From Litoditis marina (taxonomy: Eukaryota > Nematoda > Chromadorea > Rhabditida > Rhabditidae), in assembly GCA_964036275.1 (NCBI GenBank), contig OZ038438.1, positions 3,354,978 through 3,418,977 on the forward strand: DNA of 64,000 bases, in the 5' to 3' direction. Below are positions 1 through 13,000 of the stretch, piece after piece. Below the pieces are notes generated by a model. It was given only the letters and a program-made list of their open reading frames with translations, searched no databases and was not told the DNA's origin. How positions within the stretch are numbered: the first letter of the stretch is position 1; every line of letters starts with the position of its first letter. The translations under genes were made by a program, and so were the position numbers.

Positions 1-144
1 GTTTTGGGTGACTGTCTTGCCGTTCATATTGCTATGTTTGGGAAGGCATGCAGGGCCACGCGTTGTCAATGAAGGCCGCATAAAACGCAGACAAATTTCG
101 GTGTTCTTGATGCGTTTCAGTTGCTCAGCGTTTTTCATTGCAAG

Positions 145-3100
145 AAATGAAGCGACTGAAGTCGTAGTACAGCCTGCTGCACTTCCTTCAGGTCTCAGAA
201 CTAACATTATACAATCTGTGATTATTTAATAGCAAACGAATTGACTGAACTAAAACATATATTTTTCATTAGTTCTGTAACATTTCACGATCAAATCTTG
301 TTCACATTCACACAGTGAATGCATATAATAATTTATAGATCAAAAGAGTAAGTCGATATTTCAGTATGTTGTTGGAGAATGTACGGTAGCCCACAGTTAA
401 CACGTTTTATTAGTGTGATGGTAAAATCAATCCTCTTTCTAACTAAATAACAGTGTTTTATTATCTGTTCGGTTTCAGTTGCTTCGACCAGTAGTTTCGA
501 TCAAGATTCCCACTCTGAAAATGTGAACAAACAGCAGGGCAAAGCGAAGTCTTTCGAGAAGGGGTGAGGCACTGTTTCCACTTGTCGGCTAGCCGTTCAC
601 TTCTTCCATCACCCAATGCTTCCATTTCATTTGCTTTCCTTTTGTAAAAGTTGTGCTGCTTTCCAGTTACGGTATTATTAGTTTTATGTTGGCGTGGCAT
701 TAGTTATTTGACTACACGCCAAGGAAGCTCTCAATAGCTCTTTAATCTCCATTTCACTCATGTCACAACTGAAGTCTCCTGCCTGCAAGCATGTAAAGTA
801 CAGTTGTGTCCAGTTTTATCGAACCAAAAATGTTTCAGTAACAAGGTGGCTGGTGAACAGAGCTGTGCTGGACCCCCTAATTCGGGCAGGGCAAATGGAA
901 AAGGTGGATCTATGTATTCGGACAATGTCGAGAAACCACAAAGACAGCCGGAAGTAAGTGGATTCATGGCAGATAATTGTGAAACAAGACGTAACTTCAA
1001 ATGTGCACTGGTTACCGACTAGAGTGCTCATTTCTCAGTGAACTTTCATTTCGTCTGAAAACCGGTGGCGCTCAACAATATATTTCTGCAACAAAAATAC
1101 TGACTAATCAATGCAGAATACGATATTATCACCGGGAATAAGGCCATATTTCAGAGAAGTAATAATAATAATAGCCGAACACCTCAGCCCAGTCATGAGA
1201 ATCGTTTGATGCGGAGTGATTCGGGAAGGGGAATGAAGAATGGGTCTGCCCAGCGAAATGAAAACCTATCTGGAAGCTTCAGGGAGAACTCGAAGTAAGT
1301 TTCTCTATATCCCGGAAACTGGCAGTATAAATAGAACAATTTCAGTTCTTTTCTTTCAATATATGAGACTGTTGTATCGTACAGTAATGACAGTATTGTT
1401 CTCGTTAGACATGCTGTTCATTACGAGGTTTGGTGTTCATTAGAGGCCTTGCGACATCATGTTAGACATCATCCTGAATGCGTTTATTGAATTGGCTGTT
1501 ATAGGGAAGACTGGGGTCGTAATGAGGAAAGTTGGAATCCACGTTCTCGTCATAATGTGAACTATGCGAAGTCGCAGAACTTCCGGGAAAATAGACAATC
1601 AGAGAAAAGGGCAGCTCATTCCATCAAACGGTGAGAGTTTTAAACTTAAACTCCAACTCACTTTGCCTGTTACCTATCCGGGTGTTGTGTGTATATGTTT
1701 GTCATGACCTTATAAAAGAATAGAAAAACACGACACTGGTGCGATGGTTTCACCTTTTTGTTGTATTCTGTTGTAATGCCATTTTTGTATAGGGACGACG
1801 AAGATTGGGGAAGTGGTGATGATGATGGTTGGGACGAGAGTGGGGGTGGATGTGGGCCGGTGGACGATGGAAGAGGTCAAACTTCCCGACAACACGACCA
1901 ATTCAACAGACCTCCCAACTCCAGAGGCAATAGACAGTGGAACAAAGGGTATTTTTAGTGGAACACTTCTGAACAGTTGACAGTGTAAAAGAGGGCATAC
2001 TTTCGCCAAAACCTCTCACGAGATGGGGGGTTGCGAACTAATGTTCATGAAAAGTGAAGGTCGTGAGTTGAAAACAGCAAGTTTCATACAAAACTAGGGA
2101 AGATAGAACCAAAAAATGTCGCAGTTTTGAAGTACTGTGGAGTGGTCGCGACTCCAAAAAAGTGGGGGGTATCGCGAACTTTCAGAAGAAATGAGAGACT
2201 CTTGGCGGTGTATGGAAAAAGGCCTAGTGTAATTGGAAATGATTAATTCGTACATTTCATTTCATTAAGATTCAACCATAACTCGCGAAACGAACTCGCG
2301 TTTGGCCGAAGTCAGGGTAAATTTGCCTATTCTTGGTGCTAAATCATAAAAACGCGTAATAACGGCCTTACCTTACTGAAGTTTGGATTGAAAATGAAGA
2401 AATTCACTCTGGTTGATTATTCGTATCTTATCACACCTTAAAATACTAACTGACTTGTTTCAAATTGGTGTCATTATGTTATTTCCAGCTATGACACTCG
2501 AGGGGACAACCGTTATCGGCCGATGCGTGGTGGATCTAATAAGTACCAAGACGAGAGATCACGTTTTCCCGATGATGTAAGCTTTTTTTGATCACGTTGT
2601 ATATGGTCATTCATAAGTTTTTACTAGCAAAGAAACATAAAAGATTGAACGCAGAAGAAGCGCGAATAAGAAAAGTCTTTCTCTTTCCAACTCAATTTGT
2701 TCTAGAATGTCGACAGTTCTCCGAGATATGGAAGAGATTATGTGGGACCAGTGCAGTCAGAACAAGATGAAGGAACCAGGTATATTTAACTGTTTTTTTT
2801 CTGGTGTTGTACCAGTTGACACCCAACTTCAGCTGAAAGGTTCTAGTGTTCGTCTGATAATTTTCTTCCTTTAGAATATAGAAGATAATTGTCTTTTTCA
2901 TCAATTCATATTGTTCAGAGCCAGGTTCGATGGAAATGGCTCCGGCAGTATGCGTGAGAATCGGAAGTTCAAGTCACGTAATAACGGTTAGTTTTTGGTA
3001 TCCACCGTTGAATTAATGTCAATAAGCTTAAATTATATTTCAAGTTGTTCACTATCTCTGTAGCTGTCACTTCTGTACTGCAATCGTATAGTAATCGTGT

Positions 3101-5267
3101 TTTTCTTCAGGTGAGAACCGTGGGCAGGATCGCAATAGAAGAGGGGGCCATCAATTCGGACCTTAGTCAGTCTTTATCATACTCCAGCAAAGCTGGGCGA
3201 ATAGTCAGAAAAGTTTGAAAAACGAACCAGGTTTTGCTAAGTCCAAAGATGTGCAGATTTTTTGATGCCAATTTGTATGTTTTACGTGTTCGGATGGCAT
3301 CAACGAATCAAAACAGGAATCTACTTTTGGAAATACAAAGTTCATTAGTTCATTAGCATATTTTCATACTATTCTAACACTACATTTCATTTCATATAGT
3401 ATTATATATTCAGCCAGGATAGTCGACAGCAAGGTCAGTCCGGTCGTTCCAGTGATGTCAGAAGGGATGACAACCGCGACAACCGATACACCAACAAACA
3501 GCCCAGTGTAAGTGTTTTCTGTACAATACAAAAAACACAAGTTTTATTTCTCTCTCATATAACATTACCATAGTTTCAGCTTAATATGTGGGCTTCAGCA
3601 TTTGATCTCATCAACCTAAATTTGTGGCCAGACTAACATAGCATGAGTATGGGTTGGTTTTTTATCTCTGGAAACCGTGTCTTATTTTCATTATCCTGAC
3701 TTCTTTGAGTTGTCGTTATAAATTGCTGATGATTTGCAGAAGAGGTATAATCAGGACAGCCGGGTGAATGACTCCCACAATGAGTCTGACCGTTTCCGCA
3801 ACAAGGATGAATTGACTTGGCAGCAAAGAGACGAATTCCAATCTCAAAACGCCGGCCATCGGGGACAGTTCGACAATAGGTAACTATGACATAAATGTAT
3901 AAATCAGAATTTGTTGAAACTGAAGAAATGATTTTCAGTTTTAGTGTTTTTTCACTTGTTTATGACTACATTTCAAGGTATGACAACCGCCAACAGTACA
4001 ACTCTGGTCGATCAGGCAATTACCACTCTAGAAATGGTCAAGATTACTCGGAGGTAAGTTTCTCACACTTATTTCCAATGTTTTTGTGAATCTTCCGTTT
4101 GTTATTCGCGGAAAATAAACTTTTGTTTTTAGGGTGCCTCATATGATGAAATGGATCACTCGAGACACTACGAATCACAGGATGGCGGCTGGTCCAGGTA
4201 TTTGTTGTTTGCATTGAGAGTAGTTAAATGTTGAATGCGTTAGTAAGCGGGACTTAATTTTGATTTTTCGGTTTTCCGTTTTCGGACTAGATCAGGCTCA
4301 ATCTCCGTGTATCTCTCTGGGTTTGCGCTTCTTAATTGATGACTGTTTAGCTATAAAATATACTATAATTTCAGAAATAAGTCGAGAAGTGGTAGGTTCA
4401 ACAACGGTCGGGAAAACCGACGTTATCCTCGAAATTACGGTGAGTTTTCGAATGATTTGAATATTACCACAACTTTCTTTTTAACACCTCATCTTTGCTG
4501 TTGATTATTAAGAGACAGTCTGAATGCTTGTGGAGAACCAGATGTACCTATCAAGATCGCAGGCCTTTTTCCTTTAGTTCTCAAAAACTAATCTAACCGC
4601 TACCTGATAACAAACTTTTAAGTAGATAATTCGTAATGTGTGAAATCGGTCTTACAAAGATGCTATGATTTCCAGAGACCAATGATGACCAGGATCCCAA
4701 TGAAAGAGGTGGCTCTCCGCGGTGAGTGAACTATCATAATTTTGTTATTATATATAATGGAATTTTGTATCAATCCAACCATACTCTGGCAAACTTGGCT
4801 GATTAGACAGAAAAATTGGCTCTTTTTCTGCAAAGCTTATCAAATTTTCCATCCAAAGCTATACAATTTGAGTTAGTTAGTTAAATAAATAAAAACTGGT
4901 TCCTTTTTAAGAACAGTCACAACATTCCTTACAGTTGTGTGTTGTTTCAGTGATATGCGACAGCAAGGTCGTTGTGGCGATTCAGGAGGTCGTTATGGCT
5001 ACGGTAGAATGGATAAGGAAGACGGCGGCCGTGGATCGGACAACAATAGACAGAATGGGCCCAGAAACAAATCCAGAACCTTCTACAACTCGGCAGGTAC
5101 GCCTATTCCTCTACTCTACAGTTGAGCTCCCCTATCTTTTTCGTTTGAGTTTATAAAACTTCTACGCGGCAGCCTAGAGGGGGGGGGGGGGCTTAAGTAT
5201 AATTTACCGTGATAACGTGTACGAGTGATAATTGATGATTCATTGTTGTGTTTCAGGAAGGAAATAA
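145..5267 (+). CDS. Arg/Gly/Asn/Asp-rich disordered protein, 5' end not in view
   Basis: I do not recognise a named family. Seventeen exons join in one frame: 479-563, 839-953, 1155-1294, 1505-1630, 1793-1948, 2489-2576, 2706-2779, 2919-2986, 3111-3165, 3414-3507, 3740-3879, 3978-4053, 4133-4197, 4375-4439, 4676-4721, 4951-5096, 5257-5267 (TAA stop). Exon 145-191 fits the phase and is tentative; upstream exons probably lie outside the window. The roughly 525 residues are almost wholly low complexity, rich in R, G, N, D, Q, S and Y, with runs such as SGRSGNYHSRNGQDY and RYGYGRMDKEDGGRG. No folded domain is visible. The composition is like RGG/RG regions of RNA-binding proteins, so an RNA-related role is possible but inferred only from composition. 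Exon phases match at every junction, so the exon chain is better supported than the function. Exon 3111-3165 uses a GTCAGT donor; reading on would hit a stop one base later. Confidence 0.75.
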
Positions 5268-6241
5268 TCCCTCGATCTTCTTTGAACTGATCTTCGTTGG
5301 TTTGCAGTTCGATTCGTTTTATGTTATGAACAAGACACTATTTGGTGCCTGATTTGAGGTAACTATTTTTGTTGAATTTCTTGTTAAGAGATATTGAATT
5401 TGTTGTTTTATTGTTTCTCTTCGCATACATATATATTTCTACAGACGGTGTCAATTTGATCCTCTTTTCAATACTTTCAATTATTTGTTGTATTTTGATT
5501 GGCACTTAATTTCTGACTGGGCATTCTGGTGAAAGTAATGGTGTATTCCTGGGTTTAGTTGATGCCAAGTTTGTTCAGCGTTTCGTTAAGGTTGTGGAAT
5601 ACACCGTTACTGTCACTATTTTTTACGCCCATGCTTGTATGTTTTCACGGTGCTACTTTATGCAAACTCGGGTGGGTGTTCACGTCGTAATATTAAGTTA
5701 AAACTATGTTTTACGAATGTTTGCCCTACTTGCTGCCCACAGATGCTAGACATTTTATTCGTCTGTTCTCTTCTTTCTAAGTAATTAGTCAATTTAATTT
5801 TTAGTTGACTTGCATAGAGTATCCCGTGAATCGAAACATTTTTATTAGGCGGTGAACGGTTTCAGTTGTAAATGAGCTTGCCTTTTATATAGTTTTTTTC
5901 TGCACGTAACTCGTGCATTTCAGTGCAAAGTCTGAGACGGTTATTGTTATTCGTAGCGTGATATAATTTGTGTTTTTACCAAAGCGCCGTTGCGCAATTG
6001 TATATTTCATAGTAGAGCTAATCTATCTTTGAATTTCATAACTGAGGATTGATAACCATCGCCCTCAGTTCAAAAAGTTTTGTGTTGGTTTATTGTTTTA
6101 GAATGAATGTTTACTCTTACCTATTCATAGTTTTCACATTGAATGGTCTTCTCCCATGTCTATTTAGGAGGCTAACCAGATGCGCCAAAATTCTACTTGT
6201 TTTGTGATGTTTGAGAAAAGTTTTTCGGTTTTAGGGCCGCA
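5268..6241. other. Intergenic / 3'UTR of the disordered-protein gene
   Basis: No coding exon seen. The stretch is AT-rich and holds the probable 3'UTR of the upstream gene and a G run at 5179-5190 just before the last exon. I see no AATAAA here. Confidence 0.5.
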
Positions 6242-9200
6242 ATGAATTTATCCACCAGTAGCACACCTTCGTCCTCAAATAGTTGCCTCACCTATACGTC
6301 CATCTTGACCGGTCAGAAGAAGGCCATTGACAGGGTATGCGGTCGAAAAGTATTACAAGAAATTGTTGAGAACTGAACGGAGTTCCTTTTCCTAGTGAAT
6401 GATGTTTCTAGTCCGAGTAGAATTCCATCCAGGATTTATTCTAATCATTCAATGGTTACCCTCTTGGAGAATAATGCATTGTGCCAGCTGATTGGCTGTC
6501 AGCAAAGTTGTCAGTGTCCAGGTTGGCAGCCTGCTCTTAGGTACTGCATATAAATTAGTTTTCTTCCACTTCATCGAATATAATATGAAACTATGTTACC
6601 GGAACTTGTTACAACGCAAAAATTGAACCTGTGGCTGATTGGCTTAAACAATTAGTTAATGGATAACATGTAACGAGTAACCTTAGCAAATCATGTCGAG
6701 AAAGAACAACGTTGGTGATCAGAAATAGTTGTATATGCCTGCTGCAAGCGACGGGACTAGCGCAATGTAACTTATTTTCATTTAAGGACACCTTGGGATA
6801 CGGTACATGCAGGAAAGTCAATGAGTTCGAGAAATTGAATCGTGTCGGTGAGGGTACCTATGGAGTCGTGTATAGAGCAAGGGACACCAAGAATGGACAA
6901 ATTGTCAGTATATTTCTCCCCTCTGAGAATTGACAATTATTCTGTCAGCAGTAGTTGTTTTATAATAGTTTTCGGACCACCGCAGTAATAACTTCAATAG
7001 TAACTTTCCAAAAAATGATACTACCAAACGCTCAATAGTTAATCGTGACGGATATATAATAGACTACAAAATTCAAGAAAAGTATTAATCTGAATGCTAA
7101 TGGGGTGTGTTTACACATTCATGATAAAACGTGCTATTGGATGTAAAGTCATATCCCACATTGTAGTGGGAATCATAAAGTATGTTAGTTTTCTTTGATT
7201 GAATCTAATTTCAGGTAGCTCTGAAGCAGGTCCGTATCGATGAAAAGGTGGCCAGCGTTTCGGGCATATCGGAATCAGCTTTGCGAGAGATCGGTCTATT
7301 GAAACTATTGAATCATACCAATATCGTACGCTTGAAAGAGGTCGGTCGGTGTATATAGTAGTCTTTCTTCCTGCGTGAACTCCTGTACCTGTATGGCTAA
7401 ACTTAAGTCTCATAGTTTATCGACAACCAATAGTTTTACAAGATAGTTTTCAGGTGTCAACGGATGAGTGAATTATTTCATAATGGTTTGAAATTTTAAA
7501 AAAACGGGGAAACAAATTTTGATTCGAAAACGCCGCATAAAATTGTCTAACAAAAGTTATGTTGGCTCATGTTCAGGTAGCTGTCTCAAAGAATATTCGC
7601 GGAATGTTTCTCGTCATGGAGTACTGTGAACAGGTAATCGTTTTTCTGCTTTGCGCTTTCCATCCGTAATATTTATAGCATCACAAGGTTTAAAACATTG
7701 GAGAAGTTTTTTCAAAAATAAAACTATATTTGGTTCCATTGCAGGATCTCGCCTCTCTACTCGATAACCTTCCGTTGCCCTTCACGGAAGCGCAAGTCAA
7801 ATGCTTGAGTCAACAACTGTTTCTTGCTCTGGATTACATGCATTCCAACTATATTCTTCATCGTGATCTCAAAGTTGGTTTGTCGCGTAATGTATCATAT
7901 CATAAATAAGTTAACCGGAGTAATCACGTCAAACGTAGGAAATGCAGAGTATAATTTTATATTGCATTCTTCTAGTGTTCTTTTTAGGTTACCATAATAT
8001 TTACTTCTAACACTCTATCAGTTGTTACTTGAGATTATAAACGCGCCCGCTTCAGGTTTCTAATCTACTTCTGACTGATTCCGGTATTCTGAAGGTGGCA
8101 GACTTTGGACTGGCTCGAATATATGGTGACGAGGGAATGTTCATGACACCGCGGGTGGTAACTCTGTGGTGAGCAAGCTTCATTAAATATAAGAAACACT
8201 AGGAAAAAAACTTTAAAAAAATTATTTTCACGAAAATACTGTGCGTGTATGACCAAGCGTAACTAATTTCAATAACAGGTTATTTTACGATTAATAAGAG
8301 AAATAGTCGAAAGATGAGGAAAGAGAAGAGAGAGAGAGAGAGAGATAGAGAGAAATTTTATTTGCACTGTGCAACCTACCTGCTCGATTGTCTAGTGCAA
8401 ACTTTAGTTACCTCGATATTTGGGGCAATTATCTATCCATATGTAAATCATGAAATGTTTTCGTAATGTGGTAGATGTTTTGAAATCATGGTAATTCAAG
8501 GCGTGTATAATTTACAAATGTTCAGGTATCGATGTCCGGAGCTACTTTTTGGCTCAAAGACGCAAACTACCGGTTGGTTGAAGTTTTGTTTCGTTTTAAG
8601 GAAGGCGTTCGCGCCACCAGAGAGGAGCCACCAGGGAGGAAGGCGTTGAGGGTATTCTAAAAGTTTCATTCAGGTGTCGATATGTGGGCAGCTGGCTGCA
8701 TATTGGGAGAGCTCATCTTGCACAGACCACTGTTGCCAGGCAAGGGAGATCTAGATCAGGTATATCGGCATACAAATGTAAACAAATAGAATATGTATCT
8801 GTATTATTCCCATTGCAACGATCTTGCCCTTTCTTTGCTTACATCTGCAGAGAGCATGTTGAACAGCATGCCTCCACGTTTTGATCATCTTTTAAACACT
8901 TTTGACACTCACGTTTTGTTCATATTTTCGACTGCGGAAGTTGTTTTCAGTAGTGGTTTCATATTTGAACATATGTTTGTATATGACTGTGTTGCAGATC
9001 GAGCGAATCATACAGCTGCTGGGAACTCCAACTAATAAGATCTGGCCCGAGCTGGACACCCTGCCCGAGTTGGAGAACTTCTCTCTCCGGTCGCAACCCT
9101 TCAATAATCTGAAGGTATTTCGAGCACAATCTCGGTCACTCTTGCCTTTTTTCACGGGTCTTCAACATTGAAACTTTGATCCGACGTGTAGTAAGCTGCC

Positions 9201-9958
9201 CTAAAATTAACGTAACTTCAAAAAGGAGTGAAGCAAACGGAGGTTAAAGCTAGTTGGTAGTAATAATAGTGGGAAATGCCGATGTCGACATTCTGTAATT
9301 ATACTATTGTTTCTGCTCTCGAATCCAGCAGAACGCGAGGAAGTAAGCTCTTTCTAATATACCTCGTATTTTGGTTTGTTCAAGAAGGTTTAGATATCTG
9401 GAGACCGAGAACGTGTATTGCAGGTGGTGTTTGAAAGTTGTTCGGGAACGACCCTCGACCTGCTGAATGGACTCTTCACTTACGATCCACACAAAAGAAT
9501 CAATGCCAGACAAGTGCTCGATCATCCTTATTTCCAGGTATCACTCCTCATTTCAGGGTTTTCTTGTTTTGAAAACATGACCAAATAAGGAACAGCTCAG
9601 ATAAAGTAATACAAACTAGGAGAAAGAGTATCAGGAAGTGGTACGTATCGCCTCTGAAGTTGGGTCTTTCAGAAAGTGGGGGAATATATACACCGTGTCC
9701 ATTGAATTTCGGTTTTTAAAACCAAATGTGCTATTTTATTACTATGGGATTTCCTAGACGATTTATCATTGTAGAGTGTTCTAACGAACTGGAATGATTT
9801 TTTTTTCAAAAATTGTAAGTATTGTATCACCGTTATTGATAAAAATGTGAACGTATTTTATATTGTAGGAGCATCCACTACCTTGCGAGCCTGCTCTCAT
9901 GCCTTCCTTCCCCCAACATAGAAATCGCAAGAAGAAGAGATCTCCCTCTCCCAAATAG
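6242..9958 (+). CDS. CDK10: Cyclin-dependent kinase 10
   Basis: CDK10 is a CMGC Ser/Thr kinase that pairs with cyclin M (family knowledge). Exons: 6242-6334, 6787-6903, 7215-7340, 7577-7633, 7745-7873, 8056-8168, 8526-8572, 8674-8759, 8998-9114, 9424-9537, 9869-9958; 362 aa, close to the family length. Visible motifs: glycine loop GEGTYG (52-57), VALK lysine K74, helix-C motif [11 protein letters not shown] with E95, HRDLKVSN (catalytic D172), DFG at 190-192, T-loop [11 protein letters not shown] with T205. The KVSN after HRDL and the C-terminal [15 protein letters not shown] are CDK10-typical and separate it from CDK11. The stretch after NNLK ([14 protein letters not shown]) is shorter and more divergent than in vertebrates, so the exon at 9424 could be slightly misjoined. 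The ATG lies 7 nt after a 3' splice site (TTTTAG). Two donors are weak (GTCGGT, GTTGGT). Confidence 0.95.
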
Positions 9959-10001
9959 TTGTTGTGTTATTCATTTGTTCTGTTAAATTTTGGGAAGTTT
10001 C

Positions 10002-10007
10002 AATAAA
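10002..10007 (+). terminator. Poly(A) signal of CDK10
   Basis: AATAAA 44 nt after the CDK10 stop codon. The opposing F-box gene signal lies 13 nt further on the other strand. Confidence 0.75.
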
Positions 10008-10019
10008 GAAGGTAAAACA

Positions 10020-10025
10020 TTTATT
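10020..10025 (-). terminator. Poly(A) signal of the F-box gene
   Basis: TTTATT on the plus strand is AATAAA on the minus strand, 44 nt past the stop codon at 10069-10071. It supports the terminal exon of the minus-strand gene. Confidence 0.65.
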
Positions 10026-10068
10026 AATGAGCAGTAACATAGAAATCTTGATAAACTCTGTGCTATAT

Positions 10069-13000
10069 CTAATGAAAATGAAAGACGAGCTTGGTATTAT
10101 CTATGAAGAAGTGCGGGATAGTGACGACCAGTTTATCGTCCCTTTCCTCCACCATACCACCGATATCGTTCCACCTTCAAATAGAGGTTGTAACAAACTA
10201 TAGTTCGCGTAGCAATGGAAAGGACTATAGAATGGAGAAAGGTTCAAGTTGTAGTTTTCTATCCGATACGAAGCATTAATTTCGAACACAATAAGATTAT
10301 GTTTTGGAGTGCTATTCAAGTATAATTTAGCTAAGCTTTTTCATTCGAAGCTGTCTTAAGATAATTGTTAACTTGTCCTGGTGTTTTTTGAAGTCAATCA
10401 CTGAGAGAAAGCTGATATTTTGCGAAAAAATGGATCTCACCCTTTTGTATTCGCAGAAGTGGGTCTTCGAATGTACGCAACACAAGCACGTGACATGGGA
10501 TCGTGACGCCAATACTGAAAGTATATTCTGCCTTATACTTTCACCATCGAATACGCTGGACACTAAGAAACAAAATGACTCGATCATTCACCGAAATCAT
10601 AAAGAATGGGATTGATTCAGCACAGAATTGTACTTGGGTGGTTCACCCATTCGTGCCAGCTGTCTCACTTTGTTTCTAGGATTCGCCAGCCTGAGATTTA
10701 CATGTGTTTCTGTTAAGTAATCTTAACGGCTTATTGGTAACCATTTTTCAGGTAGCATGCGTGACGCTAGGTACCAACGGCAAAGTTGGTAACACAATTG
10801 TTTCCGCAAAATGAATCGGCTCTAAAGTAGGTTTTGCGGGCGAATTCGCTGGAGAACCGGGTCCTTCCCGAACCAAACCGCGAACCGGTCACTGGAGAAC
10901 CGAACCAACTGAACCGAACCGACTTTTGAACCGACCGGTTCTCCGGTGAATGCTTCGAACCGAACCGACATTAATCATGAGTTAAACAAGCAAGTCGTAG
11001 ACAAGGTAAAATGACTCTATCCCGGTTCGGTTCGAAGCATTCACTGGAAAACCGGTCGGTTCAAAAGTCGGTTCGGTCGGTTCTGTTTGGTTCTCCAGTG
11101 ACTGGTTTGCGGTTCGGTTCGGGAAGGACCTGGTTCTCCAGTGAATTGGCCGGTTTTGCGTTTTGCTGATTTTGTGTGAAAAGAGAGAGTACGTGGTGAA
11201 AACACCTGAAACTTACAGAAGCAATTCTTTGGACATCGTGGAAATCATATCGAAGGGCAGGCCTCTCATAGATTATTCCGAAACACGAAACAACTGATAT
11301 TAGCGATAGTAGTCTGGCTGAGGTTGAGGACGCCTTGAACAATCTGGAAAACGCAATAGAGCTTTCTTAGGGAATTGTAAGACAAAGGAATTATATTGAA
11401 AAGTTCTCTTCCGAACGTCCCTTTCAGAGGTGCATTACTAGGTCGTGCGCTTTGTTTCTGAGTTCCTTTGTTGCACGTTTCTGAGTTCCGCTGTGTTTAA
11501 CGTGACTGTGCAATCAACTAACAGCATATTAGAACGAGTCTCGTGATAGAGATTATTCGATACCGGGATGAGTTTTTTACCTAGCTGTGCGCAGCTGAAT
11601 TTCTTGTAAATGGGGATAGAATCTGGCGATGAGGTGGAGGAATTCGGATTCGGAGAAGCCTCGCAAGTCGGCTCCACTCAGCTGACAGCCTGCAAGGTGC
11701 ATTCATCGAAGGACTACGTTTAGATGAATGGTATAATTTGGAGAAAATCCAAAAACGCCAACATATCAAACGTTAAAGAAGGACGATCATGTGGTCCAAT
11801 CGCAGCGCTTCAGTCCTTCAAACTGCAATACATTTTTCAATTGCAGTGGACCGTTGACACGAGATTGGTCCACATAATCGTCCTTCTTCAATCGAGAAGT
11901 TGGAGCATATTATTACTGTAGAGTGGGTGGAACAATCTAAATAAGGGTGGAGCAGAGCTTTGGAAAAAAATTGGGTTCAGAGCACCAACTGTTTCCCGAT
12001 AAATAACAGAATTTTAGTGAGTTCTAGGTATACGGTAGAAGTAGTAAATAATTTGCTGAAGGAAAATGGAAATAACCTTTGCAATTTTCACCGCCACCGA
12101 AAATTAGCGCCAGTGGAATAAGTCGTCCACTTGAGTATAACATGAGTAGAGATCGAGCAAAGTGGCGAACGTTGACACCCGCACCGAACGTGATCTATAA
12201 GAAATATTCTTGAAAGGGGCAGTGATCAAGTGGTTAGCTGGTTCGGCTGTCGCTCACACGAACCGGGTTCGATACCCGTGTGTCGCGGTATGTTGTGATG
12301 TACCGCATATCTGTCTCTTGTGGTCACGACAGTATCGTTGTTAATCATATATAATGCAGTGATTAACAGGGGCACGTTTACTGTGTACATTCGTTTCATT
12401 TACTCAATTAAGGTGGTAGTGCTGTCACTTGTCAATATTCTTGTCAAATTTGTCAATATTCAATATGTTAAATATACGCTATATTTAATATATTGAATAT
12501 TGACAAATTCAAAACGGGAAATAACAAACATTAGTACCGATGGACTACGAGCGACGCAGACAGCTAGCGAACCAGTCATTGCGTGATTCTGCGACGCTGT
12601 ATAGAAGAGTACATTACTGTAGTACAAGTAACTAATATCGTTCTCAGTTGTGCCTTATATTCAGTACAACATGGTAGTAAATGCTACACATCTTCATCAT
12701 CATTTTCCGGTGGGTTATACATCATACTGACTGACCTAGATCAAATAACCACAATTGACCTACCGGACTGGAATACAAGCAAAACAATCAGAGAGTGAGG
12801 GCGTTTCGCGATCAATCGAAGCAGAAAAATCGCCAGAAAACCGAAAATTTAGGTCGAAATCGGGTCCTCCATGTCACAAAACAATGATCTCACCCACCCT
12901 TCCGAACAGGCAGATAAGTTTTGGAATGACGTCGTCGATGTGGCTGGCCGTGTAAACCTCATCCGTGAGTGAGCGAGTCTTCCGAGCTGCTCTCACATCC

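Noticed and set aside
12215..12300. tRNA gene
   Set aside because: A- and B-boxes are good but the acceptor stem does not pair, so I list it as a SINE or pseudogene.
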